A stretch of DNA of 64,000 nt from NCBI RefSeq assembly GCF_036227565.1, contig NZ_CP109460.1, forward strand, positions 2,232,001-2,296,000, in the 5' to 3' direction. Shown here in pieces: positions 37,764 through 47,050 of this stretch. The number at the start of each line of letters is the position of its first letter. Within the stretch, counting starts at the first letter, position 1. The DNA comes from Streptomyces sp. NBC_01454 (GTDB lineage: Bacteria; Actinomycetota; Actinomycetes; Streptomycetales; Streptomycetaceae). Position numbers and translations under genes: made by a program. The notes beneath the pieces were generated by a model that saw only the letters and a program-made list of their open reading frames with translations, was not told where the DNA came from and did no database searches.

Positions 37764-38264
37764 GTGCACAGTGAGGTCGTGGCGCCTACTCGTAACAGTC
37801 CTGACAGAACCGGCCCTCCGTCGATCGACTCCGTCTCCCTGGCGATCATCGAGCAGCTCCAGGAGGACGGGCGCCGTCCGTACGCCGCGATCGGCAAGGC
37901 CGTGGGCCTGTCCGAGGCGGCGGTACGCCAGCGCGTGCAGAAGCTGCTCGACCAAGGCGTGATGCAGATCGTCGCGGTGACCGACCCCCTCACGGTCGGT
38001 TTCCGCCGGCAGGCAATGGTCGGCATCAACGTCGAGGGTGACCTCGACCCCGTGGCGGACGCACTGACGGCCATGGAAGAGGTCGAATACGTCGTCATGA
38101 CCGCGGGCTCCTTCGATCTCCTCATCGAGATCGTCTGCGAGGACGACGACCACCTGCTGGAAATGATCAACAAGCGGATCCGCACGCTTCCCGGCGTCCG
38201 GACCACCGAGAGCTTCGTGTACCTCAAGCTCCGGAAGCAGACCTACACCTGGGGAACGAGATAG
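37764..38264 (+). CDS. Lrp/AsnC family transcriptional regulator
   Basis: A 166-residue feast/famine regulator. The N-terminal winged helix-turn-helix is DSVSLAIIEQLQEDGRRPYAAIGKAVGLSEAAVRQRVQKL (~22-61, shown in part), and the C-terminal RAM/ligand domain contains YVVMTAGSFDLLIEIVCEDDDHLLEMI and VRTTESFVYLKL. GTG 37764 is assumed; GTG 37779 is possible. It stops 2 bp before the aminotransferase start, so the two form an operon, and it is divergent from a dehydrogenase. It probably senses an amino acid or amine and controls this region. Confidence 0.92.
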   Translation: MHSEVVAPTRNSPDRTGPPSIDSVSLAIIEQLQEDGRRPYAAIGKAVGLSEAAVRQRVQKLLDQGVMQIVAVTDPLTVGFRRQAMVGINVEGDLDPVADALTAMEEVEYVVMTAGSFDLLIEIVCEDDDHLLEMINKRIRTLPGVRTTESFVYLKLRKQTYTWGTR

Positions 38265-38266
38265 CA

Positions 38267-39628
38267 ATGAGCGGCGACCTCTCCAAGACGGCCTACGACC
38301 ACCTGTGGATGCACTTCACCCGCATGTCGTCGTACGAGAACGCCCCCGTGCCCACGATCGTGCGCGGCGAGGGCACCAACATCTACGACGACAAGGGCAA
38401 GCGCTACATCGACGGCCTCGCCGGCCTCTTCGTGGTCAACGCCGGCCACGGCCGGGTCGAGCTCGCCGAGACCGCCTACAAGCAGGCGCAGGAGCTGGCC
38501 TTCTTCCCCGTGTGGTCCTACGCCCACCCCAAGGCCGTGGAGCTCGCCGAGCGCCTCGCCCTCGAGGCCCCCGGCGACCTCAACAAAGTCTTCTTCACCA
38601 CGGGCGGCGGTGAGGCGGTCGAGACCGCCTGGAAGCTGGCCAAGCAGTACTTCAAGCTCGTCGGCAAGCCGATGAAGCACAAGGTCATATCCCGCGCGGT
38701 CGCCTACCACGGCACCCCGCAGGGCGCCCTGTCGATCACCGGTCTGCCCGGCCTGAAGGCTCCCTTCGAGCCGCTGGTCCCCGGCGCGCACAAGGTCCCC
38801 AACACCAACATCTACCGCGCCCCGATCCACGGCGACGACCCCGAGGCTTTCGGCCGCTGGGCCGCCGACCAGATCGAGCAGCAGATCCTCTTCGAGGGCC
38901 CCGAGACCATCGCCGCGGTCTTCCTGGAGCCGGTGCAGAACGCCGGCGGCTGCTTCCCGCCGCCGCCCGGCTACTTCCAGCGGGTCCGCGAGATCTGCGA
39001 CCAGTACGACGTGCTGCTCGTCTCCGACGAGGTCATCTGCGCCTTCGGCCGCCTGGGCACCACGTTCGCCTGTGACAAGTTCGGCTACGTCCCGGACATG
39101 ATCACCTGCGCCAAGGGCATGACCTCGGGCTACTCCCCGATCGGCGCCTGCATCATCTCCGACCGCCTGGCCGAGCCGTTCTACAAGGGCGACAACACCT
39201 TCCTGCACGGCTACACCTTCGGCGGCCACCCGGTCTCCGCGGCCGTCGGCGTCGCCAACCTCGACATCTTCGCGCGTGAGGGTCTCAACCAGCACGTCCT
39301 CGACAACGAGGCCAACTTCCTGAACACCCTGGAGAAGCTGCACGACCTGCCGATCGTCGGCGACGTCCGCGGCAACGGCTTCTTCTACGGCATCGAACTC
39401 GTCAAGGACAAGGCCACCAAGGAGTCCTTCAACGACGAGGAGACCGAGCGCGTCCTGTACGGCTTCCTCTCCAAGGCGCTGTACGACAACGGCCTCTACT
39501 GCCGCGCCGACGACCGTGGCGACCCGGTCATCCAGCTCGCCCCGCCGCTGATCGCCGACCAGTCGGTGTTCGACGAGATCGAGCAGATCCTGCGCACGGT
39601 CCTCACCGAGGCCTGGACCAAGCTCTGA
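38267..39628 (+). CDS. Class III (omega-type) aminotransferase
   Basis: A 453-residue PLP enzyme of fold type I, class III. Visible: YDDKGKRYIDGLAGLFVVNAGHG near the N-terminus, FFTTGGGEAVETAWKLAKQY, YHGTPQGALS, EPVQNAGGC, VSDEVICAFGRLG, the Schiff-base K283 in TCAKGMTSGY, and HGYTFGGHP. The pattern fits putrescine/diamine:pyruvate or omega-amino-acid:pyruvate transaminases such as SpuC, which yield 4-aminobutyraldehyde from putrescine. ATG 38267; the ribosome binding site lies in the Lrp gene end. Co-transcribed with the regulator; the dehydrogenase at 36148 would act on its product. Confidence 0.9.
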   Translation: MSGDLSKTAYDHLWMHFTRMSSYENAPVPTIVRGEGTNIYDDKGKRYIDGLAGLFVVNAGHGRVELAETAYKQAQELAFFPVWSYAHPKAVELAERLALEAPGDLNKVFFTTGGGEAVETAWKLAKQYFKLVGKPMKHKVISRAVAYHGTPQGALSITGLPGLKAPFEPLVPGAHKVPNTNIYRAPIHGDDPEAFGRWAADQIEQQILFEGPETIAAVFLEPVQNAGGCFPPPPGYFQRVREICDQYDVLLVSDEVICAFGRLGTTFACDKFGYVPDMITCAKGMTSGYSPIGACIISDRLAEPFYKGDNTFLHGYTFGGHPVSAAVGVANLDIFAREGLNQHVLDNEANFLNTLEKLHDLPIVGDVRGNGFFYGIELVKDKATKESFNDEETERVLYGFLSKALYDNGLYCRADDRGDPVIQLAPPLIADQSVFDEIEQILRTVLTEAWTKL

Positions 39629-39678
39629 CCTCCGCGGCACCGCGCGCCGCGCGCGCGGACAACTGAACACCCCACAAG

Positions 39679-39722
39679 GGCCCGGATTCACTCACTTCAA
39701 GCCATACGAGTGAATCTGGGCC
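39679..39722 (+). terminator. Terminator after the aminotransferase gene
   Basis: GGCCCGGATTCACTC (39679-39693) pairs with GAGTGAATCTGGGCC (39708-39722), one G-U-type mismatch, 14-nt loop, followed by GTTGT. Confidence 0.88.
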
Positions 39723-39845
39723 GTTGTGCTGCCAAGCGACGAATACCGGGGGTCACCAGTACTTACCGTGCTAGGGACCGATACCCTCCATGGTCGTTCA
39801 CCCGGTCGGGGGAACGACTCGACGCCTACAACAAGAGGTGCGCAG

Positions 39846-40586
39846 ATGGTGGCCCCGCCTGACAACGACGTTCTCTGGGCCCGCGGCCTGCACCACACGC
39901 ACGGCGGCACCTCCGCCCTCGCCGGAGTCTCCGTCGGCGTCCGCGAAGGCGAGATCCTCGCCGTCACCGGCCCGCGCGGCAGTGGCAAGACCACCCTCCT
40001 GAAATGTCTCTCCGGCCAGCTCGTCCCGACCGAGGGCGAGGTCTGGTTCAACAGCTCCCCCGTACACACCCTGTCCTCCCCCAGCCGTGAGCGTCTGCGC
40101 CTGGACCGGTTCGGCTGGATCGACACCGAACCGCACCTCGTGCACGAGCTCACCGCCTGGGAGAACGCCGCCCTCCCCCTTCTGCTCCGCGGCACCGGCA
40201 CCCGCTCCGCCAAGCACACCGCCCTCGAATGGCTCGACCGCCTCGACGTCGGCATGTGCGCCGGGCGCCGCCCCGCCAAGCTCGACCAGTCCCAGCGCCA
40301 GCGCGTCGCCATCGCCCGCGCCCTCGCGACCACCCCCCAGGTGCTGTTCGCCGACGAGCCGACCGCCCCGCTGCACCGCACCGACGGCACCCAGGTGCTG
40401 CGCACCCTGACCACCGCGGCCCGCTCGCACCACATCACCGTGGTCCTGGCGACCCACGACCCGGACGTCGCCACGCTCGCCGACCGGACGGTGGCGCTGC
40501 TCGACGGCCGCCGGTCGAGCGCCGCCCCGGACACCAGCGGCTCCTCCGATGAGGAAAGCAGGGCAGCGTGCTCGCTCTCCGTCTAG
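39846..40586 (+). CDS. ABC transporter ATP-binding protein, degenerate signature
   Basis: A 246-residue ABC ATPase of the exporter/FtsE-LolD-like group. Walker A GPRGSGKTT and Walker B VLFADEPTAPL are good and the switch His is in LATHDPD. The signature normally LSGGQxQR reads LDQSQRQR, so the serine and both glycines are changed. ATG 39846 is chosen (MVAPPDNDVLWARGL); the frame is open upstream to 39726 but overlaps promoter-like sequence. The C-terminus is Ser-rich. The next gene overlaps its last 19 bp and encodes the membrane partner. Confidence 0.85.
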   Translation: MVAPPDNDVLWARGLHHTHGGTSALAGVSVGVREGEILAVTGPRGSGKTTLLKCLSGQLVPTEGEVWFNSSPVHTLSSPSRERLRLDRFGWIDTEPHLVHELTAWENAALPLLLRGTGTRSAKHTALEWLDRLDVGMCAGRRPAKLDQSQRQRVAIARALATTPQVLFADEPTAPLHRTDGTQVLRTLTTAARSHHITVVLATHDPDVATLADRTVALLDGRRSSAAPDTSGSSDEESRAACSLSV

Positions 40587-41740
40587 CCCGCGGCTCGCAC
40601 CCCCTGGTCCTGCTGCGCCGGCTGTCCGTCGCCGCCGCCGCGGCCGGCACCGGGTTCCTGCTGCTGTCCACGGTCGGCCACGCCGCCGGCCACCCGTCCG
40701 CGGCCGAGGAGTCACTGGTGCGCCTGCTGTGGTGCGCGGCGCCGCTGGCGGCCACCGCCCAGTTCGCGGTGTCCACCGCCCGGACGGATCCCGCCGCCCG
40801 TCTGCAGCGCGGGATGGCCGCGGCCGGTCTGGGGCCGCTGCGCCTCACCCTGCTCGCCACCGCCTCCACCGCGCTGACCTGTCTGCTCGGTGTGCTCCTC
40901 GCGCTGCTGGCCTTCCTGCGGCTCCGCGGCGACCTGGGCGGCCCGGGCGGCGGCGCCTCGCTCGGCATCGACTCCGACCTGCTCGGCGCCGGCCACCCGG
41001 TGCCGCTCGGCGGCGCCCTGCTGCTGCTGGCGACGGTGCCGCTGACCGCCGCGGCCGCCACCGCCGTCGCCCTGCGGCCCCGTAACGAGAACGGCTCCCG
41101 CGAGCCCGCGGCCCGCCTGCGGACCGCGCCGCCCTCCGGTCTCCCCTGGGGCATCGCGCTGGCCGCGGCCGGCCTGGCGGTCGAGGCCTACGCCGGACCC
41201 GGCCGGCACGCCGCCGGCGGGCTGCTGCCGCTGCCCGGCCGGCTGATCGGCAGCCCGCCCGCCGTACTGGCCGGCTGGGCGCTGTCCGCCTTCGGCCTGG
41301 TGCTGGCCGGTCCCGGGCTGGTGCATCTGTGCGGCCGGCTCCTGTGCGCCGGGCGGCCGGGCGCGCTGCGTCTGCTGTCCGGGCGGGTGCTCCAGGAGGA
41401 GTCGCACCGCCTGGGCCGCCCGCTGGGTGTCCTGTGCGCGGTCGCCTCCGCCGCGTACGCCGCCGTGAAGGTCTACGAGGCCTCGCCCACCCGCCCGTTC
41501 GGGCCGCTCACCGCGGTCGGCGCGGCGGTGGTCCTCGCCTGTGTGACCGCCAGCGCGCTCACCGCCGCACTGGAATCCCGCACGGCCCGCGCCCACACCA
41601 CGGCCGCCCTCCGCCGGCTGGGTGCCTCCGCCTCCGTCCTCCACCGCGCCGCGGCCCTGCGCGGCCTGGCTCTGGTGGTCGTCCTGGCGCCCCTGACGTG
41701 GACGGTCGCGGAGATGGCCACACTTCCCCTGGTGCACTGA
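40568..41740 (+). CDS. ABC transporter membrane protein (FtsX/MacB-like permease)
   Basis: A 390-residue very hydrophobic protein with eight to ten predicted membrane segments. The last third (HTTAALRRLGASASVLHRAAALRGLALVV) resembles the FtsX-type permease end that contacts the ATPase. GTG 40568 lies inside the last codons of the ATPase gene (19-bp overlap), so the pair is translationally coupled. Likely an exporter or membrane-remodelling ABC pair; substrate unknown. Confidence 0.8.
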   Translation: MLALRLARGSHPLVLLRRLSVAAAAAGTGFLLLSTVGHAAGHPSAAEESLVRLLWCAAPLAATAQFAVSTARTDPAARLQRGMAAAGLGPLRLTLLATASTALTCLLGVLLALLAFLRLRGDLGGPGGGASLGIDSDLLGAGHPVPLGGALLLLATVPLTAAAATAVALRPRNENGSREPAARLRTAPPSGLPWGIALAAAGLAVEAYAGPGRHAAGGLLPLPGRLIGSPPAVLAGWALSAFGLVLAGPGLVHLCGRLLCAGRPGALRLLSGRVLQEESHRLGRPLGVLCAVASAAYAAVKVYEASPTRPFGPLTAVGAAVVLACVTASALTAALESRTARAHTTAALRRLGASASVLHRAAALRGLALVVVLAPLTWTVAEMATLPLVH

Positions 41741-41880
41741 GGGACCCGGCCACCGGGGCCGGGGACGGCTCGGGGCGGCCGGGAACGGAGCAGGTTCGCG
41801 GTCGGGCGGCGACGGCGTACGCGTGCTGCGGCCCTCGGACCGCCCCCTCGGCCCTCTGCGGCCGTCACCGCGGTCCTACG

Positions 41881-43056
41881 ATGACGCACGTGCAGTCGAA
41901 TTCACCGGCCTCCGCCGCCCGCCGTTCCCCCGCCCACGACGACCAGCGCGACCCCAGCGACCGCGAGATCGAGTCCCTGGAGGAGTTCGACCGGGTCCTC
42001 GCCTCGGGCAGCCTCGCCGGACACCGCGTCCAGTCGGTCGATCTGACGGACCGTACGTTCGCGCTGCTCAGCACGGACACCTCGGACTCCGTGTTCCTCG
42101 GCTGCGCCATGGAGGCGGCTGCCGACGCCAAGATACGTGCCGGGGGCGCGCTGGTGTTCCCGCCCGTACCGGACCTGCCGTTCGACCCCTACCGGGGCGG
42201 GCTGTACGGCCCGGACGAGCTCTTCGCGCAGCTCATCGACGCCGGTTACGACGCCACCCCGGACGCCCGCACCTACGCCTGGTTCCAGCGGACCAAGGCG
42301 GACGGCGACATCTTCGCCTCGATGCTGCGCAGCATCCACGACGACGCCGTCTCCGACGCGCTGGACGAAGACCTCGCCGGTGCCCGGGTGGTGGGCATCA
42401 TGGGCGGCCACGCCCTGGAGCGCGGCTCCGCGGCCTACGCGGGCGCGGCCCGGCTCGGCCGCCGGCTGGCCCGCGGCGGCCTGACCGTGGCGACCGGCGG
42501 CGGGCCGGGCGCGATGGAGGCGGCGAACCTCGGCGCGTACGCCGCGCCCTTCGAGGACGGCATGCTCGACTCGGCGCTGGAACTCCTCGCCAAGGCACCG
42601 CACTTCGCCCCGTCGGTCACCGACTGGGCGCGGGCCGCCTTCGAGATACGGCGCAGCTGGCCGGACGGCGGCGCCTCGGTCGGCATCCCCACCTGGTTCT
42701 ACGGGCACGAGCCGCCGAACGCCTTCGCCTCCCGCATCGCGAAGTACTTCGTCAACGCGGTGCGCGAGGACGGCCTGCTGGCGCGCTCGCGGGCGGGTGT
42801 GGTGTTCCTGCCGGGCGCGGCCGGGACCGTCCAGGAGGTCTTCGACCACGCGACCCCCAACTACTACGGATCGCGGGGCGAGCCGACCCCCATGGTGCTG
42901 GTGGACCGCGCGCACTGGACCGAGCACCTCCCCGCCTGGCCGCTGCTGCGGGCGCTCGCGGCCGAGCGGCCGATGGCGGCCCGGATCGCGCTGGTCGACT
43001 CGGTGGACGAGGTCCCGGACACCCTGGCCCGGCTCGGTGCCGGGGAGCCCGCCTGA
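41881..43056 (+). CDS. LOG family protein (lysine decarboxylase-like nucleosidase fold)
   Basis: A 391-residue protein of the LOG / 'lysine decarboxylase' family, which in characterised members cleaves cytokinin or nucleoside monophosphates. Conserved features: VVGIMGGHALERGSAAY, TVATGGGPGAMEAANLGAY and the glycine-rich PGAAGTVQEVFDH, where the usual PGGxGTxxE has Ala for Gly. The N-terminal ~100 residues are an extension with RVQSVDLTDRTFALL. ATG 41881 starts MTHVQSNSPASA. Substrate not known; the variant glycine does not by itself exclude activity. Confidence 0.85.
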   Translation: MTHVQSNSPASAARRSPAHDDQRDPSDREIESLEEFDRVLASGSLAGHRVQSVDLTDRTFALLSTDTSDSVFLGCAMEAAADAKIRAGGALVFPPVPDLPFDPYRGGLYGPDELFAQLIDAGYDATPDARTYAWFQRTKADGDIFASMLRSIHDDAVSDALDEDLAGARVVGIMGGHALERGSAAYAGAARLGRRLARGGLTVATGGGPGAMEAANLGAYAAPFEDGMLDSALELLAKAPHFAPSVTDWARAAFEIRRSWPDGGASVGIPTWFYGHEPPNAFASRIAKYFVNAVREDGLLARSRAGVVFLPGAAGTVQEVFDHATPNYYGSRGEPTPMVLVDRAHWTEHLPAWPLLRALAAERPMAARIALVDSVDEVPDTLARLGAGEPA

Positions 43057-43222
43057 CCCGGCCGCGGGCGGCGTCCGTGCGCCCGCACCGGGCCCGGCAC
43101 CCTTCCCGCGGGACGGCCGGACGAGTGTGTTTGCCCGCCGCAGGCAACTCCGGTCCCCGATTGCACGTCTGCCAGTCCGGCAGTGAACGGACAGCGGGGA
43201 CAGCGGGCGAACGGAGCTCTTG

Positions 43223-44152
43223 GTGATCATCGGTCTTCTGACGGCCGTGGCGGCCTCGGCCGGCTACGGCACGGGATCGGTTCTGCAGGCGCTGGGCTCG
43301 CGCAAATCCGCCCGCCGGGAGGCCGCCAAGGCCTCCGCCGCCGGTGTCACCCAGCACGGCGGACCCAGTCTGGCGTCCACCGCGAAGGCGGCGGTGACCT
43401 GGGAGTTCATGCTGGGCACGGTGCTGGACTTCGTGGGGTTCGGGCTCGGCGCGCTGGCCGCCCGGCTGCTGCCGCTGTTCCTTTCGCAGACCGTGATCAG
43501 CGCCAACCTCGTGATCACCGCCGTGCTGAGCGTCAAGCTCCTCGGCCTGCGCCTCACCCGCGCCGAGTGGACCTCCATCGCGGTGGTCTGTTCGGCGCTG
43601 GTGCTGCTGGCCACGGCCGCCGGGCCGGAGGGCGGCGGCCACACCCCGCTCGCCGCCCACTGGTGGCTGCTCGCCGCCTCCGTCGTGCTCATCGGCGGCG
43701 GCACGGTGGTCGTGCGGCTGCTCGGCGCGCGGGCCGCGATCCTCGCGGGGCTCTTCTCCGGTCTGGGCTTCGGCGCGCTCGGTATCGGCGTGCGGGTGCT
43801 GAACGGGGTCGCCCCCTTCGACCTGCCGTCCCTGCTCGGTGACCCCGCGCTGTACGCGATTCTGGTCGCCGGTCTCGGCGGGATGTATCTGCACACCGTG
43901 GCCCTGCAGCTCGGCTCGGTGAACGGCGCCACGGCGGCGCTGGTGGTGGGCGAGACGGTGGTCCCCGGCATTCTCGGGGTGCTGTGGCTGGGCGACTCCT
44001 CCCGGCCGGGCTTCGCCTGGGTCGCCGTGCTCGGCTTCGTGGTGGCCGTGGCCGGGGCCGTCGCGGTCGCCTGGTTCGGCGAGCCCGAGCCGGGGGCGGA
44101 GGCGGACGCGGCACCGGCCGGTGAGGTGCCCGCCGGTACGGCGGCGCGCTGA
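43223..44152 (+). CDS. Integral membrane protein, DMT/EamA-like transporter
   Basis: A 309-residue protein with about nine hydrophobic segments. The N-terminal half (IIGLLTAVAASAGYGTGSVLQALG; LLPLFLSQTVISANLVITAVLSVKLLG) and the C-terminal half (LVAGLGGMYLHTVALQLGSVNGATAALVVGETV, shown in part) form the internal repeat expected of drug/metabolite transporters. GTG 43223 has GGAG 8 nt upstream; TTG 43220 is an alternative. Acidic C-terminal tail. Substrate unknown. Convergent with the thiamine transporter genes. Confidence 0.82.
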   Translation: MIIGLLTAVAASAGYGTGSVLQALGSRKSARREAAKASAAGVTQHGGPSLASTAKAAVTWEFMLGTVLDFVGFGLGALAARLLPLFLSQTVISANLVITAVLSVKLLGLRLTRAEWTSIAVVCSALVLLATAAGPEGGGHTPLAAHWWLLAASVVLIGGGTVVVRLLGARAAILAGLFSGLGFGALGIGVRVLNGVAPFDLPSLLGDPALYAILVAGLGGMYLHTVALQLGSVNGATAALVVGETVVPGILGVLWLGDSSRPGFAWVAVLGFVVAVAGAVAVAWFGEPEPGAEADAAPAGEVPAGTAAR

Positions 44153-44230
44153 GGCCACCCGGCTGCCGAGGGCCCGTACGCCCGTCCTGCGGACGCGGAG
44201 GCCGTCCGGCCCCCACGGGGTCCCGTGCGG

Positions 44231-45307
44231 TCAGTCCGCCGAGCCCCCGGCGTCCAGCACCACCACGTCCCGCTCGGCGAAGGCGAGGCCCACCCGCTCG
44301 CCCACCTCGGGCGCGTCCCGCAGCGTGCAGGCCGCCTCCAGCCGCGGTCCGCCGGCGGGCCGCAGCAGCAGCGAGACATGGGTGCCGCGGAACGTCCGGG
44401 ACTCGACCGTGGCACGCAGGCCGTCCGGGGCGGCCGTCAGCCGGACCCCGGCCGGGCGGACGAGCAGCCGGCAGGGCCCGTCCGCGGTGCCGTCCGGGAC
44501 CGGCACCGGGCCCCAGGGGGTGGCGGCCGCCCCGCCCTGCACCGTCGCTTCGACCACGTTGTCGAAGCCGAGGAAGCGGGCGACGAATTCCGTGGCGGGC
44601 CGCTGCCAGACCTCCAGCGGGGTGCCGCTCTGCGCGATCCGGCCGTCCTGCATCACCACGACCCGGTCGGCGAGCGCGAAGGCCTCGCCCTGGTCGTGGG
44701 TGACGGCGAGCACGGTCGTGCCCAACTCCCGGAAGAGTCCGCGGAGTTCGACGACCAGCCGTTCGCGCAGCCCGCGGTCGAGCTGGCCCAGCGGCTCGTC
44801 CAGCATCAGCAGCCGGGGACGGGGGGCCAGTGCGCGGGCCAGCGCGACCCGCTGCTGTTCCCCGCCGGACAGTGAGGCGACGGCCCTGCGCTGGGTGCCC
44901 GGCAGCCCCACGAGGTCCAGGAGTTCGGCGACCGTCCGCTCCCGCTCGGCGCGCGGGGCCCCCCGCATCCGCAGCCCGAAGGCGACATTGCCCTCGACAT
45001 CGTGCTGCGGGAAGAGCTGGTGGTCCTGGAACATCAGGCCGACCCCACGCCGGTGCGCGGGCACCCCCCGCTGCTCGCGTCCCTCCAGCAACACCTGCCC
45101 GGCGTCGGCGTGCTGGAGACCGGCGACCACCCTCAGCAGGGTGGACTTGCCGCTGCCGCTCGGCCCCAGCACGCACACGATCTCCCGCGCGGCCACGTCC
45201 AGGTCCACCGCGTCGAGCGCGGGGGACCCGGCCGCGGTGAAGCGGACACTCACCCCGCCCAGCCGCAGCAGCTCCGGCGCCCGTGTGGTGGCGTCCCCTG
45301 CCGTCAT
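44231..45307 (-). CDS. thiQ: Thiamine ABC transporter ATP-binding protein
   Basis: A 358-residue ABC ATPase with intact Walker A GPSGSGKST, Q-loop GLMFQDHQLFPQ, signature LSGGEQQR, Walker B LLMLDEPLGQLD and switch His in AVTHDQGEAFALAD. A TOBE-type C-terminal domain follows (PCRLLVRPAGVRLTAA). The start codon ATG 45307 directly abuts the permease stop. Substrate is assigned from the TPP riboswitch in front of the operon and from the ThiB-type binding protein, not from the ATPase itself. Confidence 0.9.
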   Translation of the reverse strand: MTAGDATTRAPELLRLGGVSVRFTAAGSPALDAVDLDVAAREIVCVLGPSGSGKSTLLRVVAGLQHADAGQVLLEGREQRGVPAHRRGVGLMFQDHQLFPQHDVEGNVAFGLRMRGAPRAERERTVAELLDLVGLPGTQRRAVASLSGGEQQRVALARALAPRPRLLMLDEPLGQLDRGLRERLVVELRGLFRELGTTVLAVTHDQGEAFALADRVVVMQDGRIAQSGTPLEVWQRPATEFVARFLGFDNVVEATVQGGAAATPWGPVPVPDGTADGPCRLLVRPAGVRLTAAPDGLRATVESRTFRGTHVSLLLRPAGGPRLEAACTLRDAPEVGERVGLAFAERDVVVLDAGGSAD

Positions 45308-47050
45308 CTAGAACTCCCCGGAGTGGTCGGCGGGACGCAGGCGCTCCAGTACCAGCAGGGCGCCGGCACACACCACCATCAAGATGGTCGACAACGCCAT
45401 CGCCTGCCCGTAGTTGGTCTCCCCCGCGCGTCCCAGCAGGCGGGCCACGGCGACCGGCAGCGTCGGCCGGTCCGGCCGCGCGATGAAGACCGTCGCGCCG
45501 AACTCGCCGAGCGACACCGCGAAGGCGAAGCCCGCGGCGATCAGCAGCGCCCGCCGCACCAGCGGCAGGTCGACCTCGCGCCAGGCCCGCCAGGGCGAGG
45601 CGCCGAGCACGGCGGCGGCCTCCCGCAGCCGCGCGTCGACCGCCCGCAGGACCGGCAGCATCGTGCGGACCACGAACGGCACGCCCACCAGCGCCTGGGC
45701 GAGCGGCACCAGCCACCAGGAGGCGCGCAGATCGAGCGGCGGGGTGTCGAGGCTGATCAGGAACCCGAAGCCGACGGTCACCGCGGAGACCCCGAGCGGC
45801 AGCATCAGCAGCGCGTCGAAGCCGCGCACGAACCGGCTGATCGCAGGCGTCCGTCCGGACGGGCCGCGGCGCAGCCGGGGCAGCGTCAGTACGGCGGCCG
45901 CCAGCCCGCCCACCACCACGGCGATCACCGTGGCCGCGGCCCCGTAGGCGAGGGAGTTCCACAGGGCGTCCAGGGGGGCGACGGCGAACGTGCTGTCGGC
46001 GCTCGCGGCGGACCGCAGCGAGGTGTAGAAGACCGTTGCGTAGCCGTCCGGCCCGGCGAACGACCGCTCGACCAGCACCACCAGCGGCGCCAGCAACAGG
46101 ACGGTGATCACGGCGAGCGTCCCCCACAGCAGCGCCCACTGGCCGCCGCCCCGCGGCCGGCGGGCGGTCTGCGAGGCGTCCACCAGCCGCAGCGCGGATT
46201 CCCGGCGGCGCACGGTCCAGGCGTGCAGCGCCAGCACGCCCAGGACCGCGGCGAACTGGACCAGCGTGAGCACCGCGGCGGTCGGCAGATCCAGGAAGTC
46301 CGCGGTCTGCCGGTAGATCTCCACCTCCAGCGTCGAGAAGGTGGGCCCGCCCAGGATCTGCACCACGCCGAAGGAGGTGAAGGTGAAGAGAAAGACCATC
46401 AGGGCGGCGGCCGCGACGGCCGGCCCCAGGGCGGGCAGCGTCACCCGCCGCCAGGCCGCGAGGCGCCCGGCCCCCAGTACCCGCGCCGCCTCCTCCTGCC
46501 GCGGATCGAGCTGCCCCCACAGGCCGCCGACGGTGCGCACGACCACGGCGTAGTTGAAGAAGACGTGCGCCAGCAGGATCGCCCACACCGAGGTGTCCAG
46601 GCGCACCCCCCACAGCTCGTCCAGCAGTCCGCCCCGCCCGACGAGCGCGAGGAAGGCCGTGCCGACGACGACGGTGGGCAGCACGAACGGCACCGCCACC
46701 ACCGCCCGCAGCAGCTGTTTTCCGGGGAAGTCGAAGCGGGCGAAGACATAGGCGCCGGGCAGCGCGATCAGCAGCGTCAGCGCGGTCGAGGCGGCGGCCT
46801 GCCAGACGGTGAACCACAGCACGTGCGCGATGTCCGGGTCGCTCAGCACTTCGCCGAACCTGCCGAACTGCCAGTGGCCGCCGTCCTTCAGTCCGCGCCC
46901 GACGATCGCCACGACCGGATAGGCGAAGAACAGCGCGAAGAAGGCGAGCGGCAGGGCCATCAGACCGAGCCGCACCGCCGTCCCCTTCGCGGGCCCGCGG
47001 CCGCGGCTGCGGGCTACTTCAGAACGAGCGAGGACCACTGCTTGATCCAC
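45308..47050 (-). CDS. thiP: Thiamine ABC transporter permease, fused two-half protein
   Basis: A 580-residue membrane protein made of two binding-protein-dependent permease halves, as in ThiP and FbpB. EAA-type loops are at LDPRQEEAARVLGAGRLAAWRRVTLP (shown within limits as EEAARVLGAGRLAAW) and LREAAAVLGASPWRAWREVDLP (REAAAVLGASPWRAW). About 12 membrane segments. GTG 47050 overlaps the thiB stop by 37 bp; GTG 47038 is a possible alternative. Works with ThiB outside and ThiQ inside. Confidence 0.9.
   Translation of the reverse strand: MDQAVVLARSEVARSRGRGPAKGTAVRLGLMALPLAFFALFFAYPVVAIVGRGLKDGGHWQFGRFGEVLSDPDIAHVLWFTVWQAAASTALTLLIALPGAYVFARFDFPGKQLLRAVVAVPFVLPTVVVGTAFLALVGRGGLLDELWGVRLDTSVWAILLAHVFFNYAVVVRTVGGLWGQLDPRQEEAARVLGAGRLAAWRRVTLPALGPAVAAAALMVFLFTFTSFGVVQILGGPTFSTLEVEIYRQTADFLDLPTAAVLTLVQFAAVLGVLALHAWTVRRRESALRLVDASQTARRPRGGGQWALLWGTLAVITVLLLAPLVVLVERSFAGPDGYATVFYTSLRSAASADSTFAVAPLDALWNSLAYGAAATVIAVVVGGLAAAVLTLPRLRRGPSGRTPAISRFVRGFDALLMLPLGVSAVTVGFGFLISLDTPPLDLRASWWLVPLAQALVGVPFVVRTMLPVLRAVDARLREAAAVLGASPWRAWREVDLPLVRRALLIAAGFAFAVSLGEFGATVFIARPDRPTLPVAVARLLGRAGETNYGQAMALSTILMVVCAGALLVLERLRPADHSGEF

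Noticed and set aside
43689..46817. 1042-residue minus-strand reading frame
   Set aside because: It overlaps thiP, thiQ and the DMT-like gene in a different frame; the Arg/Ala/Gly-rich product has no domain.
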